Assembly (NCBI RefSeq): GCF_019222765.1
Contig: NZ_CP078145.1
Coordinates: forward strand, 3,658,001 to 3,722,000
Source of the DNA: Nocardia iowensis
GTDB taxonomy: Bacteria > Actinomycetota > Actinomycetes > Mycobacteriales > Mycobacteriaceae
Length of the DNA stretch: 64,000 nucleotides
Direction: 5' to 3'
Under the pieces are notes generated by a model. The model did not search any database and was not told where the DNA came from. It worked only from the letters and a program-made list of their open reading frames with translations. Positions 1 to 8,383 of the stretch are shown here, in pieces. Within the stretch, counting starts at the first letter, position 1. Every line of letters starts with the position of its first letter. The position numbers and the translations under genes were made by a program.

Positions 1-4
1 AGCG

Positions 5-754
5 GTGGTCATCGCCGATCAGCCAGGTGTCACTAGTCCGTCCCAACCCGGCACCACCGCGCCACCTCCACCTCCGCCGGCGCCTGAACCTCCAGCTGCG
101 GCGCCGGAGTCGCTACCTCCACGGGTCTACTACCGGCAGCCGCCCGAGGTGCGCAACGGGCCCTCCTCACGTCCGGCCCCGCCGCCGCACGAGCCGGTGG
201 AACCTATTCGGTTCGAAGATCTGCACCTCCCCGAACCTGTCGCGCCGGTCGCACCGATCGAGGCTCCGGAGAACATGATCCGCATCGGGCAATGGCACGC
301 TCCACGCCCGGACTGGCTGCCCCCGGAATGCGCGGACACGATCAACGACGCTGCCGCGGGCGCTGAGGCGCAGCTCGCGACAGCACTGGACTCGATTGGC
401 ATTGAGGCCGGGCGTTCGGACCGTGTCGGCGGCGCAACGTTGGCGGGTGCGGGCATCGGCGGCGCGGCAGGCGCGGTGATCGCGGGAGCGCCGGTGGCGG
501 CGGCCGGAGCGGTCGTCGGCGGCCTGATCGGCGGAACGATCGGTGGAATCGCCGGAGCCGCGCTGGGCACTGTCATCCCTGTACCGGTCATCGGCACCGT
601 CACCTCCGGAGTAGCCGGTACAGCGCTCGGCGCCGCCGCCGGTGCCGCTGCCGGGGCCGCGGTGGTGGGTATACCGGCCGCAGCGGTGGGTGCGATCGCC
701 GGAGGAACCGTCGGCGCGGGTTTCGGTGCTGGTGTGGGGGTGGGGCAACCGTGA
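5..754 (+). CDS. Pro-rich and glycine-zipper protein, 5' end possibly beyond window
   Basis: The frame is open to the window edge, so the GTG at position 5 may not be the true start. Residues 1-110 are rich in proline and charged residues. From about residue 140 the chain becomes a long Gly/Ala-rich hydrophobic stretch with repeated GxxxG spacing (for example GGLIGGTIGG), as in glycine-zipper membrane-inserting segments. The gene overlaps the next one by 4 bases (GTGA), so it belongs to the same operon as the cutinase-like genes. I do not recognise a specific family. A surface-exposed or pore-like role in the transfer apparatus is only a guess. Confidence 0.7.
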   Translation: MVIADQPGVTSPSQPGTTAPPPPPPAPEPPAAAPESLPPRVYYRQPPEVRNGPSSRPAPPPHEPVEPIRFEDLHLPEPVAPVAPIEAPENMIRIGQWHAPRPDWLPPECADTINDAAAGAEAQLATALDSIGIEAGRSDRVGGATLAGAGIGGAAGAVIAGAPVAAAGAVVGGLIGGTIGGIAGAALGTVIPVPVIGTVTSGVAGTALGAAAGAAAGAAVVGIPAAAVGAIAGGTVGAGFGAGVGVGQP

Positions 755-1992
755 TCGCCACCGCGATGAGAAAGCGAAGTGCCGCAACCGCGGTGGCGGC
801 CATGACCGTTGCCGGTGTGGTCGCCGCGATAACGGCCACGGGTAGTGCCGCTGCGGTACCGATCGGGCCGGGCTGTCCCGGCATGTATCTGCTGGGAGTC
901 CAGGGGACCGGGCAGTCGTCACCGGGTGCAGACCCACTGGCCGACAGCGGGATGGTCGGCGCGCTCATCGCGCCGGTGCTGGCCGCTGTCCCAGATCTGG
1001 TGCAGCGCAGCTATATCGGCTATCCCGCCGGCTTCGGCGGTGCCGTTCCCGGTGGCGGGTCCGCCCCTTACGCGGTATCGGTCGCCGATGCCCGCCGCCA
1101 GCTCGACGCGGCGGTGGTCCAGATCGCCGACACGTGCCCGGCCACCATGATCGCGGGAATCGGATACTCCCAAGGCGCACAAGCAATGTCGGCGTTCGCC
1201 AGCGACGTCGGCGCAGGAGCGGGGCCGATCGGACCGGACCGGATCGCGGGCATCGCCCTGTATGCCCACCCCGACCGCGCACCGGACGCCCCGACCTTTC
1301 CCGGGCGTCCTGGCCAGATCACACCGGACCCGGCGCCCGGCACCCGCGGTGGTGCTGTCTCGAGCGTGCAGATCACCAATCCGCCCGCCGCAGGCGGAGG
1401 AATCGCCGACGGCCACACCGGCTACGGCGCGCTGACCGGACGCGTTGCCGACATCTGTACCGACGGCGACCTAGCGTGCTCGGCACCGAATCGGGCCGCC
1501 CTCCTGCGGGTCGGCGCGGAGATCGCAGCCCAAGCAGACCTGCGCGACCCCTGCACCGCGCTCGGATCGCTGCGGGGGGTTTTCTCCGCAGCACTCGGTG
1601 ATGCCTGGACCGCGATCGTGCTCAACGATTTTCAGGTCCGCGGCGGCAACGTCGACTATGCCCCGCAGCTGGCCCTGTCAGACCGGTTGATCGAAGCCGC
1701 CGACCCGCGACACTCGGCCCCGACCGAACTCGGTGCCGCCGCGGCGCGGTGGGACGAGATCATCGCGACCGTCGCGGCCAACCCGATCCCGTTGCTACCC
1801 AAACTCGCCGCCCAACTATCCACAGCCTGGGGACAACTCGTTGCCGACAACGCAGATCTGGTGAATCCGGGAGTCTGGCTGCGCTACGCCGACACCGTCG
1901 CCCGCCACACCGGATACGCCGCCAGCGGCCAACTGAACTCAGGTATCGCCTGGATGGTCGCCCTCGCCGTTGACATTGCCGGGAGCCGATGA
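751..1992 (+). CDS. Secreted cutinase-family serine esterase
   Basis: A 413-residue cutinase-like alpha/beta hydrolase (cutinases cleave ester bonds in cutin or lipids outside the cell). The start is the GTG at 751 in a GTGA overlap, or the ATG at 766 that opens a typical signal peptide (MRKRSAATAVAAM followed by a hydrophobic core and an Ala-rich cleavage region). The nucleophile elbow GYSQG is intact, with Ser at residue 140. The Asp is expected in ICTDGDLACS, which also carries the usual Cys pair, and a late RHTGYA supplies a plausible His. The chain is longer than stand-alone cutinases (about 200-230), with an extra C-terminal helical part. It is a paralogue of the gene at 3197. Its place beside conjugation genes suggests a role at the mycolate cell envelope. 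Confidence 0.85.
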   Translation: MIATAMRKRSAATAVAAMTVAGVVAAITATGSAAAVPIGPGCPGMYLLGVQGTGQSSPGADPLADSGMVGALIAPVLAAVPDLVQRSYIGYPAGFGGAVPGGGSAPYAVSVADARRQLDAAVVQIADTCPATMIAGIGYSQGAQAMSAFASDVGAGAGPIGPDRIAGIALYAHPDRAPDAPTFPGRPGQITPDPAPGTRGGAVSSVQITNPPAAGGGIADGHTGYGALTGRVADICTDGDLACSAPNRAALLRVGAEIAAQADLRDPCTALGSLRGVFSAALGDAWTAIVLNDFQVRGGNVDYAPQLALSDRLIEAADPRHSAPTELGAAAARWDEIIATVAANPIPLLPKLAAQLSTAWGQLVADNADLVNPGVWLRYADTVARHTGYAASGQLNSGIAWMVALAVDIAGSR

Positions 1993-3116
1993 TGAGCGGA
2001 CCGGACACTCGTGATGAGTTCTATGTTGGCAGAATCGGATTCGAATACAAACCCGGAACGATCTTGCGCCGCAGAGCGGTGGATCTGTCGAGCCTGGATG
2101 GCGGTGGCCGGGCATGGCAGATCGTCTACGCCACCCGCACCAGCTTCAGCGCTCCGATCCCGGCCTCAGGAATCGTGATCGCCCCGGCCACCGTCGACGT
2201 CGTCGGCACCGGCCCAACCCTGCTGTACTGCCCACGATTCCACGGCCTCGGCGGCTGCGCTCCGTCACAGCTGTTGGCGAACGGGCAAGAACCCGAAGCC
2301 GGTTTCATCAGCGCGGCTCTCCAGCGTGGATGGACCGTTGCGATCCCCGACGGACTCGGGCTGGGAATGGTCGGACTCGGGCCGTTCCAGTTCTTGGCCG
2401 GGCGTGCAGCAGCACACACGGTGCTCGACCTCGCCCGTGCGGTGCGCGAGCTGCCCGAGCTGGACATCGCCGAGCACCCCTGTGCGATATGGGGATTCGC
2501 CGATGGCGGCCGGGCCGCGATCTGGGCCGCGGAGACTCACCCCGAGTACGCCCCGGAGTTGGATCTGCGCGGCGTCGCCGCCGGAGCCGTGGTCGACGAC
2601 CCAGGAGCCCTGATTCCCGAGATCGACGGCGGCCCGTGGTCGGGGCTGGCACTGGCCGGATTGATCGGGCTGGGTCGGGCCTACCGGCACCTGCCGATCC
2701 ACCACCTCCTACTCGCGGAAGGCCACCGGGTCGTCGAACATGCGGCAACTCTGAACGCCGCAGCACTGCTGACAGAGTTCCGGCATCAGCCGCTGGCGCA
2801 GTGGTGCGAACGAGCAGACCCGTGGAACGACGCGATGTGGCGATACGTCCTGGTCAATGAACACAGCGCCCGCGCGACACCCCAGGTCCCGGTGCACCTC
2901 TACCACGGGACATCCGACGCGCTCGTGCCGGTTGCGATGGGCCGAAAGCTCTTCGCCGCCTACCGCGCACTCGGGGTCGATCTGAGCTGGCGCGAGTACC
3001 ACACCAGCCACCTCGGCGCCGCGGCCGACGGTGCCAACGAAGCAATCTCACGACTCGTCAGCTACCTGCAACGGCGCCCCACCCCGGCCCAGCCGACACC
3101 ACCGCCGACCACCTGA
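1989..3116 (+). CDS. Secretory-lipase-family protein lacking its catalytic serine
   Basis: A 375-residue protein that looks like the actinobacterial/fungal LIP secretory lipase family (PF03583). The ATG overlaps the previous stop (ATGA). It has no signal peptide. The nucleophile elbow, normally GYSQGG in this family, reads GFADGG here, so the catalytic serine is Ala at residue 171 (codon GCC at 2499-2501). The other triad elements look kept: HGTSDALVPV holds the Asp and YHTSHLGA holds a His. I infer a catalytically inactive or repurposed hydrolase that may bind rather than cleave its ligand. The family assignment is by recognition only; the missing serine is directly visible. Confidence 0.75.
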   Translation: MMSGPDTRDEFYVGRIGFEYKPGTILRRRAVDLSSLDGGGRAWQIVYATRTSFSAPIPASGIVIAPATVDVVGTGPTLLYCPRFHGLGGCAPSQLLANGQEPEAGFISAALQRGWTVAIPDGLGLGMVGLGPFQFLAGRAAAHTVLDLARAVRELPELDIAEHPCAIWGFADGGRAAIWAAETHPEYAPELDLRGVAAGAVVDDPGALIPEIDGGPWSGLALAGLIGLGRAYRHLPIHHLLLAEGHRVVEHAATLNAAALLTEFRHQPLAQWCERADPWNDAMWRYVLVNEHSARATPQVPVHLYHGTSDALVPVAMGRKLFAAYRALGVDLSWREYHTSHLGAAADGANEAISRLVSYLQRRPTPAQPTPPPTT

Positions 3117-3120
3117 ATCG

Positions 3121-3164
3121 CCTGCCCGCACCGAACCGGACCCCTCGCTGGGGGTGCGGGCAGG
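3121..3164 (+). terminator. 12-bp perfect hairpin after the lipase-like gene
   Basis: CCTGCCCGCACC (3121-3132) and its exact reverse complement (3153-3164) are separated by 20 bases, directly after the stop at 3116 and before the ribosome binding site of the next gene. No T-tract follows, so it may be an attenuating or mRNA-protecting hairpin rather than a classical terminator. Confidence 0.5.
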
Positions 3165-3196
3165 CCCCTGACCACCATTCAAGGAGGTGAAACACC

Positions 3197-4675
3197 GTGC
3201 ACCGCAACCAAACCCCGGCGCTCACCAATTCAATGCAGGTGCGCTTCACCGTGACAGCACTAGGCGTCAGCCTGTTCGCCGCCGTTGGCGTCCCCATCGT
3301 CTGCGCCGCACCTGACAGCAGCGTGCCGATCGGCCCGAGGTGTCCCAGCTTGTACGTACTGGGAATCCAGGGCGGCGATGAATCGAGCCCGGATGCCCCG
3401 CCCACCAGTGACTCCGGGGCGCTCGGCCAGATGTTCGGTCCGCTCGCGGCGAAGGCGGGGGAGCTGGTGCAACGCTCCTACGTCCCGTTCGGCCATGACG
3501 ACAACGGCACAGCGGTTCCCTACCAGGACGCGGTCACCGCAGCAGCGCAACGCCTCGAGGACTCCGCCGCCCAGATCCTCCGGCGATGCCCAGTGACCAA
3601 ACTCGCAGCCGCCGGCTATGCCCACGGCGCACCAGCGGTATCGACGTTCGCCCAACGCGTCGGTAACGGTTCCAGCCCGGTCACACCTGAGCACGTCGCC
3701 GGAATCGCGTTGCTGGCCAACCCCACCCGAGCAGAGAACACCCCGGCGATACCTGGACGCCCACAGGCCAGCAGCCCCGAGGCCGCGCCCGGAACATCGG
3801 GAAAGAACGTCGCGACAATATCGCTGAGCAACCCGCCCCTGTCCGGCGCCGGGATCACCACCTCACCGCCGACCAGCTACGGCGCGTTGACCGGGCGCAT
3901 CGCAGAGCTGTGCGTGCCAGGCGACGCCACCTGCGATACCCCCACCGGCGCGCCCCTGGCCACCACCGTCGCCAACATCGCGTCCAGATCCAACCTGCGC
4001 GATCCGATCGCCGCGATATCCACCGTGGCCCAAGCAATGTCGGCGACGGTCTACACCACCGCAGTCGATGTCGTCAACGAAGACCTCCACGGCACCAGCC
4101 TCGATCAACTGTCCTACGAACCCGCCAAACCCCTCGGCCAGCGCCTCGCCGAAGCATCCGCCCCCAACCCCCCGGCACCCGGCCCGAACGAAGCATTGGC
4201 AGCGCTGTTCAAAATCGGCACCATCGGCCTGAACGCGGTGATCACGGTCGCGCAAAAAGTATTCACACCCCAGACCATCGCCGAACTAGCGGTCGTCGGC
4301 ATGGCCAACCCGTGGGCGGCCGTCGCAGCGATCGGCGCCAAAGTCGGCACCGCCGTCGTCGAACTCGTGCCGCCTCAGACCGCCAGTCGCTGGATCAACC
4401 AAGCCTTCGATGCGATCACCAGCACCATCACCGACCAACGTGAGCTCTACACCCTGGCCAGCTCCGCCCAGTACAGCGACACCACCGGCCGTCACGGCGC
4501 CTACCAAACCGTGCCCGCCACCACGACCGGGCGCTCGCCGTTGGCCGCAGTAGCCGACTGGTTCAGCGCTCTCGCACACGACCTCGGACCCACTAGATCA
4601 ACTCCGGCCCCTCCGGCGCTCACGACCAGCACCACCACCGCGCCAGCACCATCCACGACCGGTGGTGGTCGTTAA
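3197..4675 (+). CDS. Secreted cutinase paralogue with Ser to Ala at the nucleophile
   Basis: A 492-residue exported cutinase-like protein. The GTG start follows a strong Shine-Dalgarno, AAGGAGGTGA at 3181-3190, and an internal hydrophobic stretch (TVTALGVSLFAAVGVPIVCA) forms the signal peptide. It clearly aligns with the product at 751: VPIGPRCPSLYVLGIQG matches VPIGPGCPGMYLLGVQG. The elbow reads GYAHGA instead of GYSQGA, so residue 142 is Ala (codon GCC at 3620-3622). The Asp/Cys segment (LCVPGDATCD) and the late His (GRHGAYQ) remain. The C-terminus is a Pro/Thr/Ala-rich tail that looks like a wall-spanning linker. It is probably a non-catalytic, envelope-associated paralogue; what it binds is unknown. 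Confidence 0.8.
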   Translation: MHRNQTPALTNSMQVRFTVTALGVSLFAAVGVPIVCAAPDSSVPIGPRCPSLYVLGIQGGDESSPDAPPTSDSGALGQMFGPLAAKAGELVQRSYVPFGHDDNGTAVPYQDAVTAAAQRLEDSAAQILRRCPVTKLAAAGYAHGAPAVSTFAQRVGNGSSPVTPEHVAGIALLANPTRAENTPAIPGRPQASSPEAAPGTSGKNVATISLSNPPLSGAGITTSPPTSYGALTGRIAELCVPGDATCDTPTGAPLATTVANIASRSNLRDPIAAISTVAQAMSATVYTTAVDVVNEDLHGTSLDQLSYEPAKPLGQRLAEASAPNPPAPGPNEALAALFKIGTIGLNAVITVAQKVFTPQTIAELAVVGMANPWAAVAAIGAKVGTAVVELVPPQTASRWINQAFDAITSTITDQRELYTLASSAQYSDTTGRHGAYQTVPATTTGRSPLAAVADWFSALAHDLGPTRSTPAPPALTTSTTTAPAPSTTGGGR

Positions 4676-4676
4676 A

Positions 4677-4763
4677 CCCCTTCGGGCGCAACCGGATCAG
4701 TCGACGTACCCACCTAGACACAGCCGTCCACTGATTCTCTCCCCGGCACCGCGCCCGAAGGGG
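4677..4763. repeat. 13-bp perfect inverted repeat enclosing 61 bases
   Basis: CCCCTTCGGGCGC (4677-4689) is matched by its exact reverse complement at 4751-4763. The pair spans most of the gap between the dead cutinase gene and the gene at 4808. It could fold into a long-looped RNA stem acting as terminator or attenuator. No T-tract follows. Confidence 0.5.
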
Positions 4764-4807
4764 CCCTCAACTTCACCCGACACCCGCCAGCAAAGGAGGT
4801 GAACAGC

Positions 4808-5518
4808 ATGCCCGACATCCGAATTCCACCGGACAATACCCTCGACCACGGCTGGGGATGGCTGAACCCAACAGAACCCGCGACCGTGCAACCACTCTCA
4901 CCGGGGGTTGCCGACGGCGAAGACGTCCCTGGCTCGGAATGGCAATGGATCACCGCCGATACCAGCCAGCGGCCGATGCCGATCGAATTGCCGAAGCGTT
5001 CTGGGTACCGGTGGCTATGGACCGGGTTCGCCGTGGCGCTGACCACGACCATCGTCGGCATTGGGATTCTTGTCACCTCCGGAGACCAGGACACACCCGA
5101 AGCGCTGCCCACCGAAACCGCCGCACCACCGACCTCCAGGGGCACGCCAAGTGGTAGCGCCTGCACCGGATTGTCCGGGGAGATAGTCACCGATAGCGCC
5201 GGCGACACCCACAGCACGGTCGGCGTGATCGCGGCGTGGGAATACGCCTACTACGTGCAACGCAGCGCCGAGTCCGCGCTCGCGCTGGTCGCCCCGGAAG
5301 CCGGACTAGTCGGCGAAGCGCTCGCGGCCGGGATCGCCTCGATCCCACTCGGCACTACCCACTGCGTCGCCATCAACCCGATCGCCGACAGCACCGCTGC
5401 CGAGGTGCACCTGGTCGAACGCCACCCCAACGGTGCGCGGATCGACTACCTGCAAGTGATCAACGTCCGGACCGATGAACACCGCACTGTGATCACCAAC
5501 ATCCAGAAGCGGGGCTGA
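4808..5518 (+). CDS. Single-pass membrane protein with conserved outer domain
   Basis: The ATG at 4808 is chosen because AAAGGAGGTGA (4792-4802) sits 8 bases upstream; the in-frame GTG at 4799 lies inside that Shine-Dalgarno. The 236-residue product has a hydrophilic N-terminus of about 75 residues and one membrane helix (WLWTGFAVALTTTIVGIGIL). A Pro/Thr linker leads to an outer domain containing VIAAWEYAYYVQRSAE and ending in a beta-rich ITNIQKRG. The shape recalls VirB8-like or NTF2-like outer components found beside actinobacterial conjugation genes. I think it belongs to an uncharacterised DUF of that kind, but cannot confirm it. Confidence 0.65.
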   Translation: MPDIRIPPDNTLDHGWGWLNPTEPATVQPLSPGVADGEDVPGSEWQWITADTSQRPMPIELPKRSGYRWLWTGFAVALTTTIVGIGILVTSGDQDTPEALPTETAAPPTSRGTPSGSACTGLSGEIVTDSAGDTHSTVGVIAAWEYAYYVQRSAESALALVAPEAGLVGEALAAGIASIPLGTTHCVAINPIADSTAAEVHLVERHPNGARIDYLQVINVRTDEHRTVITNIQKRG

Positions 5519-5522
5519 AACC

Positions 5523-6179
5523 ATGAGCACCCCACTGCAACTGCACCGAAACTACCCACCGCAGGGGCGGCTGGATCCGGGCACGGTCGTCGGGCCCGCA
5601 CCCGACCGGATGGCACCGGTGCGTCACGCGCCGTTGCCGATTACTGGTGCACATCCACCGCTGTTCGCGGTGCTCGGTGCACACGGCGGCGCGGGTGCGT
5701 CAACGCTGGCGCAGTGGTGGGCACCGGCCGCCGACACCGGCTTGGCCTGGCCCGCGTCACCGCGAACCACCCAACGTGTCCTCATCGCCGCCCGGCTATG
5801 CATGACCGGCCTCACCGCGGCCGCGGAACGCTTACGGGAATGGCACGGCGGATACGCCCCAGACGGGATCACCGTGATCGGACTGACACTGACCGCCGCG
5901 CGCCCCGGCTCAGTCCCCTCGGCCGTGCGCCGCTATCGCAGCGTCGTCGCCGAGCTGGTCGACGACATCTACGACATCGGCTGGCACGACGAACTCGTCG
6001 CGCTCGAACGCAGCGAGCTCGCTCGATACAACCCCCGCGACCCCACCCCGCAGCGACACCGCAGGTCTCGGCTCACCGAGTCGGTACCCCACGACGTGTA
6101 CCAGGCCGGAGCAAACATCCTCAGCCGACTGGCGGCCAGTCACACCTCAGCACAACAGGAATCGGAGGACCAGCCATGA
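5523..6179 (+). CDS. ParA/MinD-like P-loop protein (DUF6668-like)
   Basis: A 218-residue cytoplasmic protein. The segment AVLGAHGGAGASTLAQWWAP (residues 48-67) is a GxxGGxGxST loop like the deviant Walker A of ParA/MinD proteins, although the signature lysine is absent. A beta-strand (GITVIGLTLTAA) with a following charged helix suits a small Rossmann-type fold. The start ATG is 4 bases after the preceding stop, and the gene overlaps the next by ATGA. Such short P-loop proteins recur in actinobacterial transfer operons. A role in organising the transfer machine is plausible but unproven. Confidence 0.6.
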   Translation: MSTPLQLHRNYPPQGRLDPGTVVGPAPDRMAPVRHAPLPITGAHPPLFAVLGAHGGAGASTLAQWWAPAADTGLAWPASPRTTQRVLIAARLCMTGLTAAAERLREWHGGYAPDGITVIGLTLTAARPGSVPSAVRRYRSVVAELVDDIYDIGWHDELVALERSELARYNPRDPTPQRHRRSRLTESVPHDVYQAGANILSRLAASHTSAQQESEDQP

Positions 6180-6472
6180 GTACCGCGTATGCGGTCAGCG
6201 AGGCGCTCATCGTCCTTGCCCAAGAAATCACGATCACACCGGTCAACCCGCCGCAAATGGACAAGTTTGTCAACTTGGTCAACTACCTGGCGTGGTTCGT
6301 GTCCCTCGCCGGAATCGCGGCAGTGATCTACGGGGGCGGCAAATTCGGCTGGGAACGCTGGCACGGCGGCGCCGTCGAATCACCCAAGATCATCCTCGGC
6401 GCGCTGTTCGGCGGCATCATCGCCACCAGCGCTGGACCGATCATGAATGCCGTCATCACCGGAGGCGGATAA
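6176..6472 (+). CDS. Small two-helix membrane protein (VirB2/TrbC-like candidate)
   Basis: 98 residues, ATGA-coupled to the gene before. There is a short N-terminal stretch, then two hydrophobic helices at about residues 36-57 (NYLAWFVSLAGIAAVIYGGG) and 70-94, joined by a short charged loop. Size and topology fit a VirB2/TrbC-type pilin or small inner-membrane component of a type IV secretion system. It is a paralogue of the 76-residue protein at 7478: both share YLAWFV at the start of helix 1, a GG motif and a charged loop of similar length. Confidence 0.65.
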   Translation: MSTAYAVSEALIVLAQEITITPVNPPQMDKFVNLVNYLAWFVSLAGIAAVIYGGGKFGWERWHGGAVESPKIILGALFGGIIATSAGPIMNAVITGGG

Positions 6473-6587
6473 CACCATGCGCGCCTTACAGATTCAGCCA
6501 CAACCCCGCATCACCGCGTTCGGCGGTCATGCCGAACACGATGCCACAACCCATCGTTCGGTCACCGAATGCTCACGAGGTACCCAC

Positions 6588-7481
6588 ATGATTGACCATC
6601 AGGACGCCTGCCCATTTCCCGTAGTCGCTCCCGACGGCGCACGGCTGTCGGCGGTGCGCATCGGCTCGGCCTCGGCTCCGGCGAGTGTGGTCTATGTCCA
6701 CGGCATGTTCACCGACGCCAGCTATTGGAAGCCTTTGGTCGAGCACCTGCATCACCGCCTCGAGGGTGGGATCGCCCAGATCTGCTACGACCAACGTGGC
6801 CATGGCAGCTCCGACTGTGCCACTCGGGAAACGCCATTGAACCTGGAGGTAATGGCAGGGGACCTGGCCGCGGTCCTCGACCACGTCGATGGAGCTGTCG
6901 TGCTGGCGGCGCACTCGGTCGCGGCGCTGCTGGTCCAAGAATGGGCAGGACGTAATCCTGCACGCGCCCGTGCCCTATCCGGGATCGTGTTGTTCAACGC
7001 CTGTGCCGAATTCCCTTACACACCAGTGACTTCCCACGAGATTCTGCCTGGCCTGTTAGAGCGGCGCGGAAGGTACTCCGCAATCGAGGAACTGAGCAGC
7101 CTCCTCTATACGGCACCTCCCAGCGAACGCTGGTTGCCTGCGCGGAAGCGCTCCGCCGACCCCAGCGCCGTCCAGCGTCTGCGCGCGACTGCGGAGGCGG
7201 CGCTCGCGGAACTGTCGGCATACCCACCTGCGGTGTTGACCAACGAAGCCGCTGATGTGCTGCGTGACATCCCGACGTGGGTACTGGCTGGTCAACGCGA
7301 CCCTGTCGTCACGCCGAGCAGATCCCAGCGACTGGCCGAGCAGATCTGGGCGGACTACGACACCATCCCCGGCGCTGGACACTCTCTCCCGCATGTTGAC
7401 CCCGGCCCTGCCAGCGAATCGATCCTGGCCGCGCTGGAGGTGGCCTACCGGGCCCACCGCCAGAACGGTGTCGCCTCGTGA
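6588..7481 (+). CDS. Alpha/beta hydrolase inserted between two transfer genes
   Basis: A 297-residue alpha/beta hydrolase without signal peptide. It has an oxyanion HGMF, the strand-turn YDQRGHGSS, an elbow AAHSVAA (Ser present, with Ala replacing the usual glycines), GQRDPVV for the acid and GAGHSLP for the His. The ATG at 6588 suits the fold start (MIDHQDACPFPVVAP). An earlier in-frame ATG at 6477 would add 37 residues without domain character. The stop overlaps the GTG of the next gene (GTGA). It sits between two paralogous two-helix membrane genes, so it looks like a later insertion into the transfer operon. Substrate unknown. Confidence 0.8.
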   Translation: MIDHQDACPFPVVAPDGARLSAVRIGSASAPASVVYVHGMFTDASYWKPLVEHLHHRLEGGIAQICYDQRGHGSSDCATRETPLNLEVMAGDLAAVLDHVDGAVVLAAHSVAALLVQEWAGRNPARARALSGIVLFNACAEFPYTPVTSHEILPGLLERRGRYSAIEELSSLLYTAPPSERWLPARKRSADPSAVQRLRATAEAALAELSAYPPAVLTNEAADVLRDIPTWVLAGQRDPVVTPSRSQRLAEQIWADYDTIPGAGHSLPHVDPGPASESILAALEVAYRAHRQNGVAS

Positions 7482-7708
7482 CCGCTAAACCGCTTCCCGC
7501 GGAAGTACTTTCGCCGTTGACCCAACTGCTGGGCTACCTTGCCTGGTTCGTGCTGCTGATCTGCATCGCCCGCGCCATCTGGGCAGGCGGACAGCTCGCC
7601 ATCCGCCTGTACCGCGAAGAAGCCATCGAAGGGCTCATCGGGTCCCTCGCCGCCGCAGCGTTGGCCGGGTCCGCGAGCGCGATCGCCGTAGCCGTCCTCC
7701 GGACCTAA
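7478..7708 (+). CDS. Small two-helix membrane protein, paralogue of the gene at 6176
   Basis: 76 residues with two helices, about 18-38 (LGYLAWFVLLICIARAIWAG) and 52-74 (Ala-rich). The GTG start overlaps the preceding stop. YLAWFV, the following G/A-G-G turn and the basic/acidic loop match the protein at 6176, so the two probably arose by duplication and may pair in the membrane as VirB2/VirB3-like subunits. Confidence 0.65.
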   Translation: MTAKPLPAEVLSPLTQLLGYLAWFVLLICIARAIWAGGQLAIRLYREEAIEGLIGSLAAAALAGSASAIAVAVLRT

Positions 7709-7714
7709 CCCACC

Positions 7715-8368
7715 ATGGAGAACTCACCCGTGAAACCCTCTCGCACAGACAGATTCGGCATCGTCGCTGTACTCGCCTACGCCGGGCCGATCGCGCTGGC
7801 CAGTCTGCTCGCCTGCGGTAGCAACAACCCTGCCGAACCGCAAGGCGCCGCGACTACTGCCATGGCTGTAGCGCCCACCGCACTGCGGTGGCAGTCATTC
7901 CAAGGTGTGGACCTGCCTGTCGCCCAGGAAGGGCCGGGCCGCATCGACAGTGTTGTTGCGACCGGATTCGATCGAGGTCCGGCCGGTGCTGCCTTGGCGG
8001 CGATTCACAGCACCGTACGAATGTCGATCGCCACCGACAGCCAATGGCCGCTGGTGGGACAACGCATGCTGGCCACCGGGCGAGGCCGCGATAGGTGGGC
8101 GACCGCACGTGCCCAGATCTCGATCACCGCCCCGATCGCGACCGGCGCACCAAAGGTCCTGGGCTACACAATCACCCGATACGTCCTCGACGCCGCAGAT
8201 GTCGAGATCTACAGCATTCACCCGGACGACTCCGTCATCCGCAATAGCACGCGAGTGATCTGGCAAGACGACGACTGGCGACTCCTAGTGCCCGAAGACC
8301 CCATGGCCAGTTCGGTAACCGCCGTCGACCTCCCGCCCGCCGAAATGGTCGCACTCGCACAGCGATAG
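7715..8368 (+). CDS. Lipoprotein of the transfer operon, paralogue of the next gene
   Basis: 217 residues. An N-terminal hydrophobic segment ends in a lipobox LLAC followed by GSNN, so it is probably a lipoprotein. The outer domain begins LRWQSFQGVDLPVAQ and continues with IDSVVATGFDRGPAGAALAA, which aligns with LQWQRGWGGAALPV and IRHGVASGFARTPQGAALAA in the next protein. Both end in a compact WxDDDWRL-like strand. The topology and position suggest VirB8-like or VirB7-like outer components of the conjugation apparatus; this domain resembles a family I know only as an uncharacterised DUF. Confidence 0.65.
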   Translation: MENSPVKPSRTDRFGIVAVLAYAGPIALASLLACGSNNPAEPQGAATTAMAVAPTALRWQSFQGVDLPVAQEGPGRIDSVVATGFDRGPAGAALAAIHSTVRMSIATDSQWPLVGQRMLATGRGRDRWATARAQISITAPIATGAPKVLGYTITRYVLDAADVEIYSIHPDDSVIRNSTRVIWQDDDWRLLVPEDPMASSVTAVDLPPAEMVALAQR

Positions 8369-8383
8369 AAGAGAGCACCGCTG

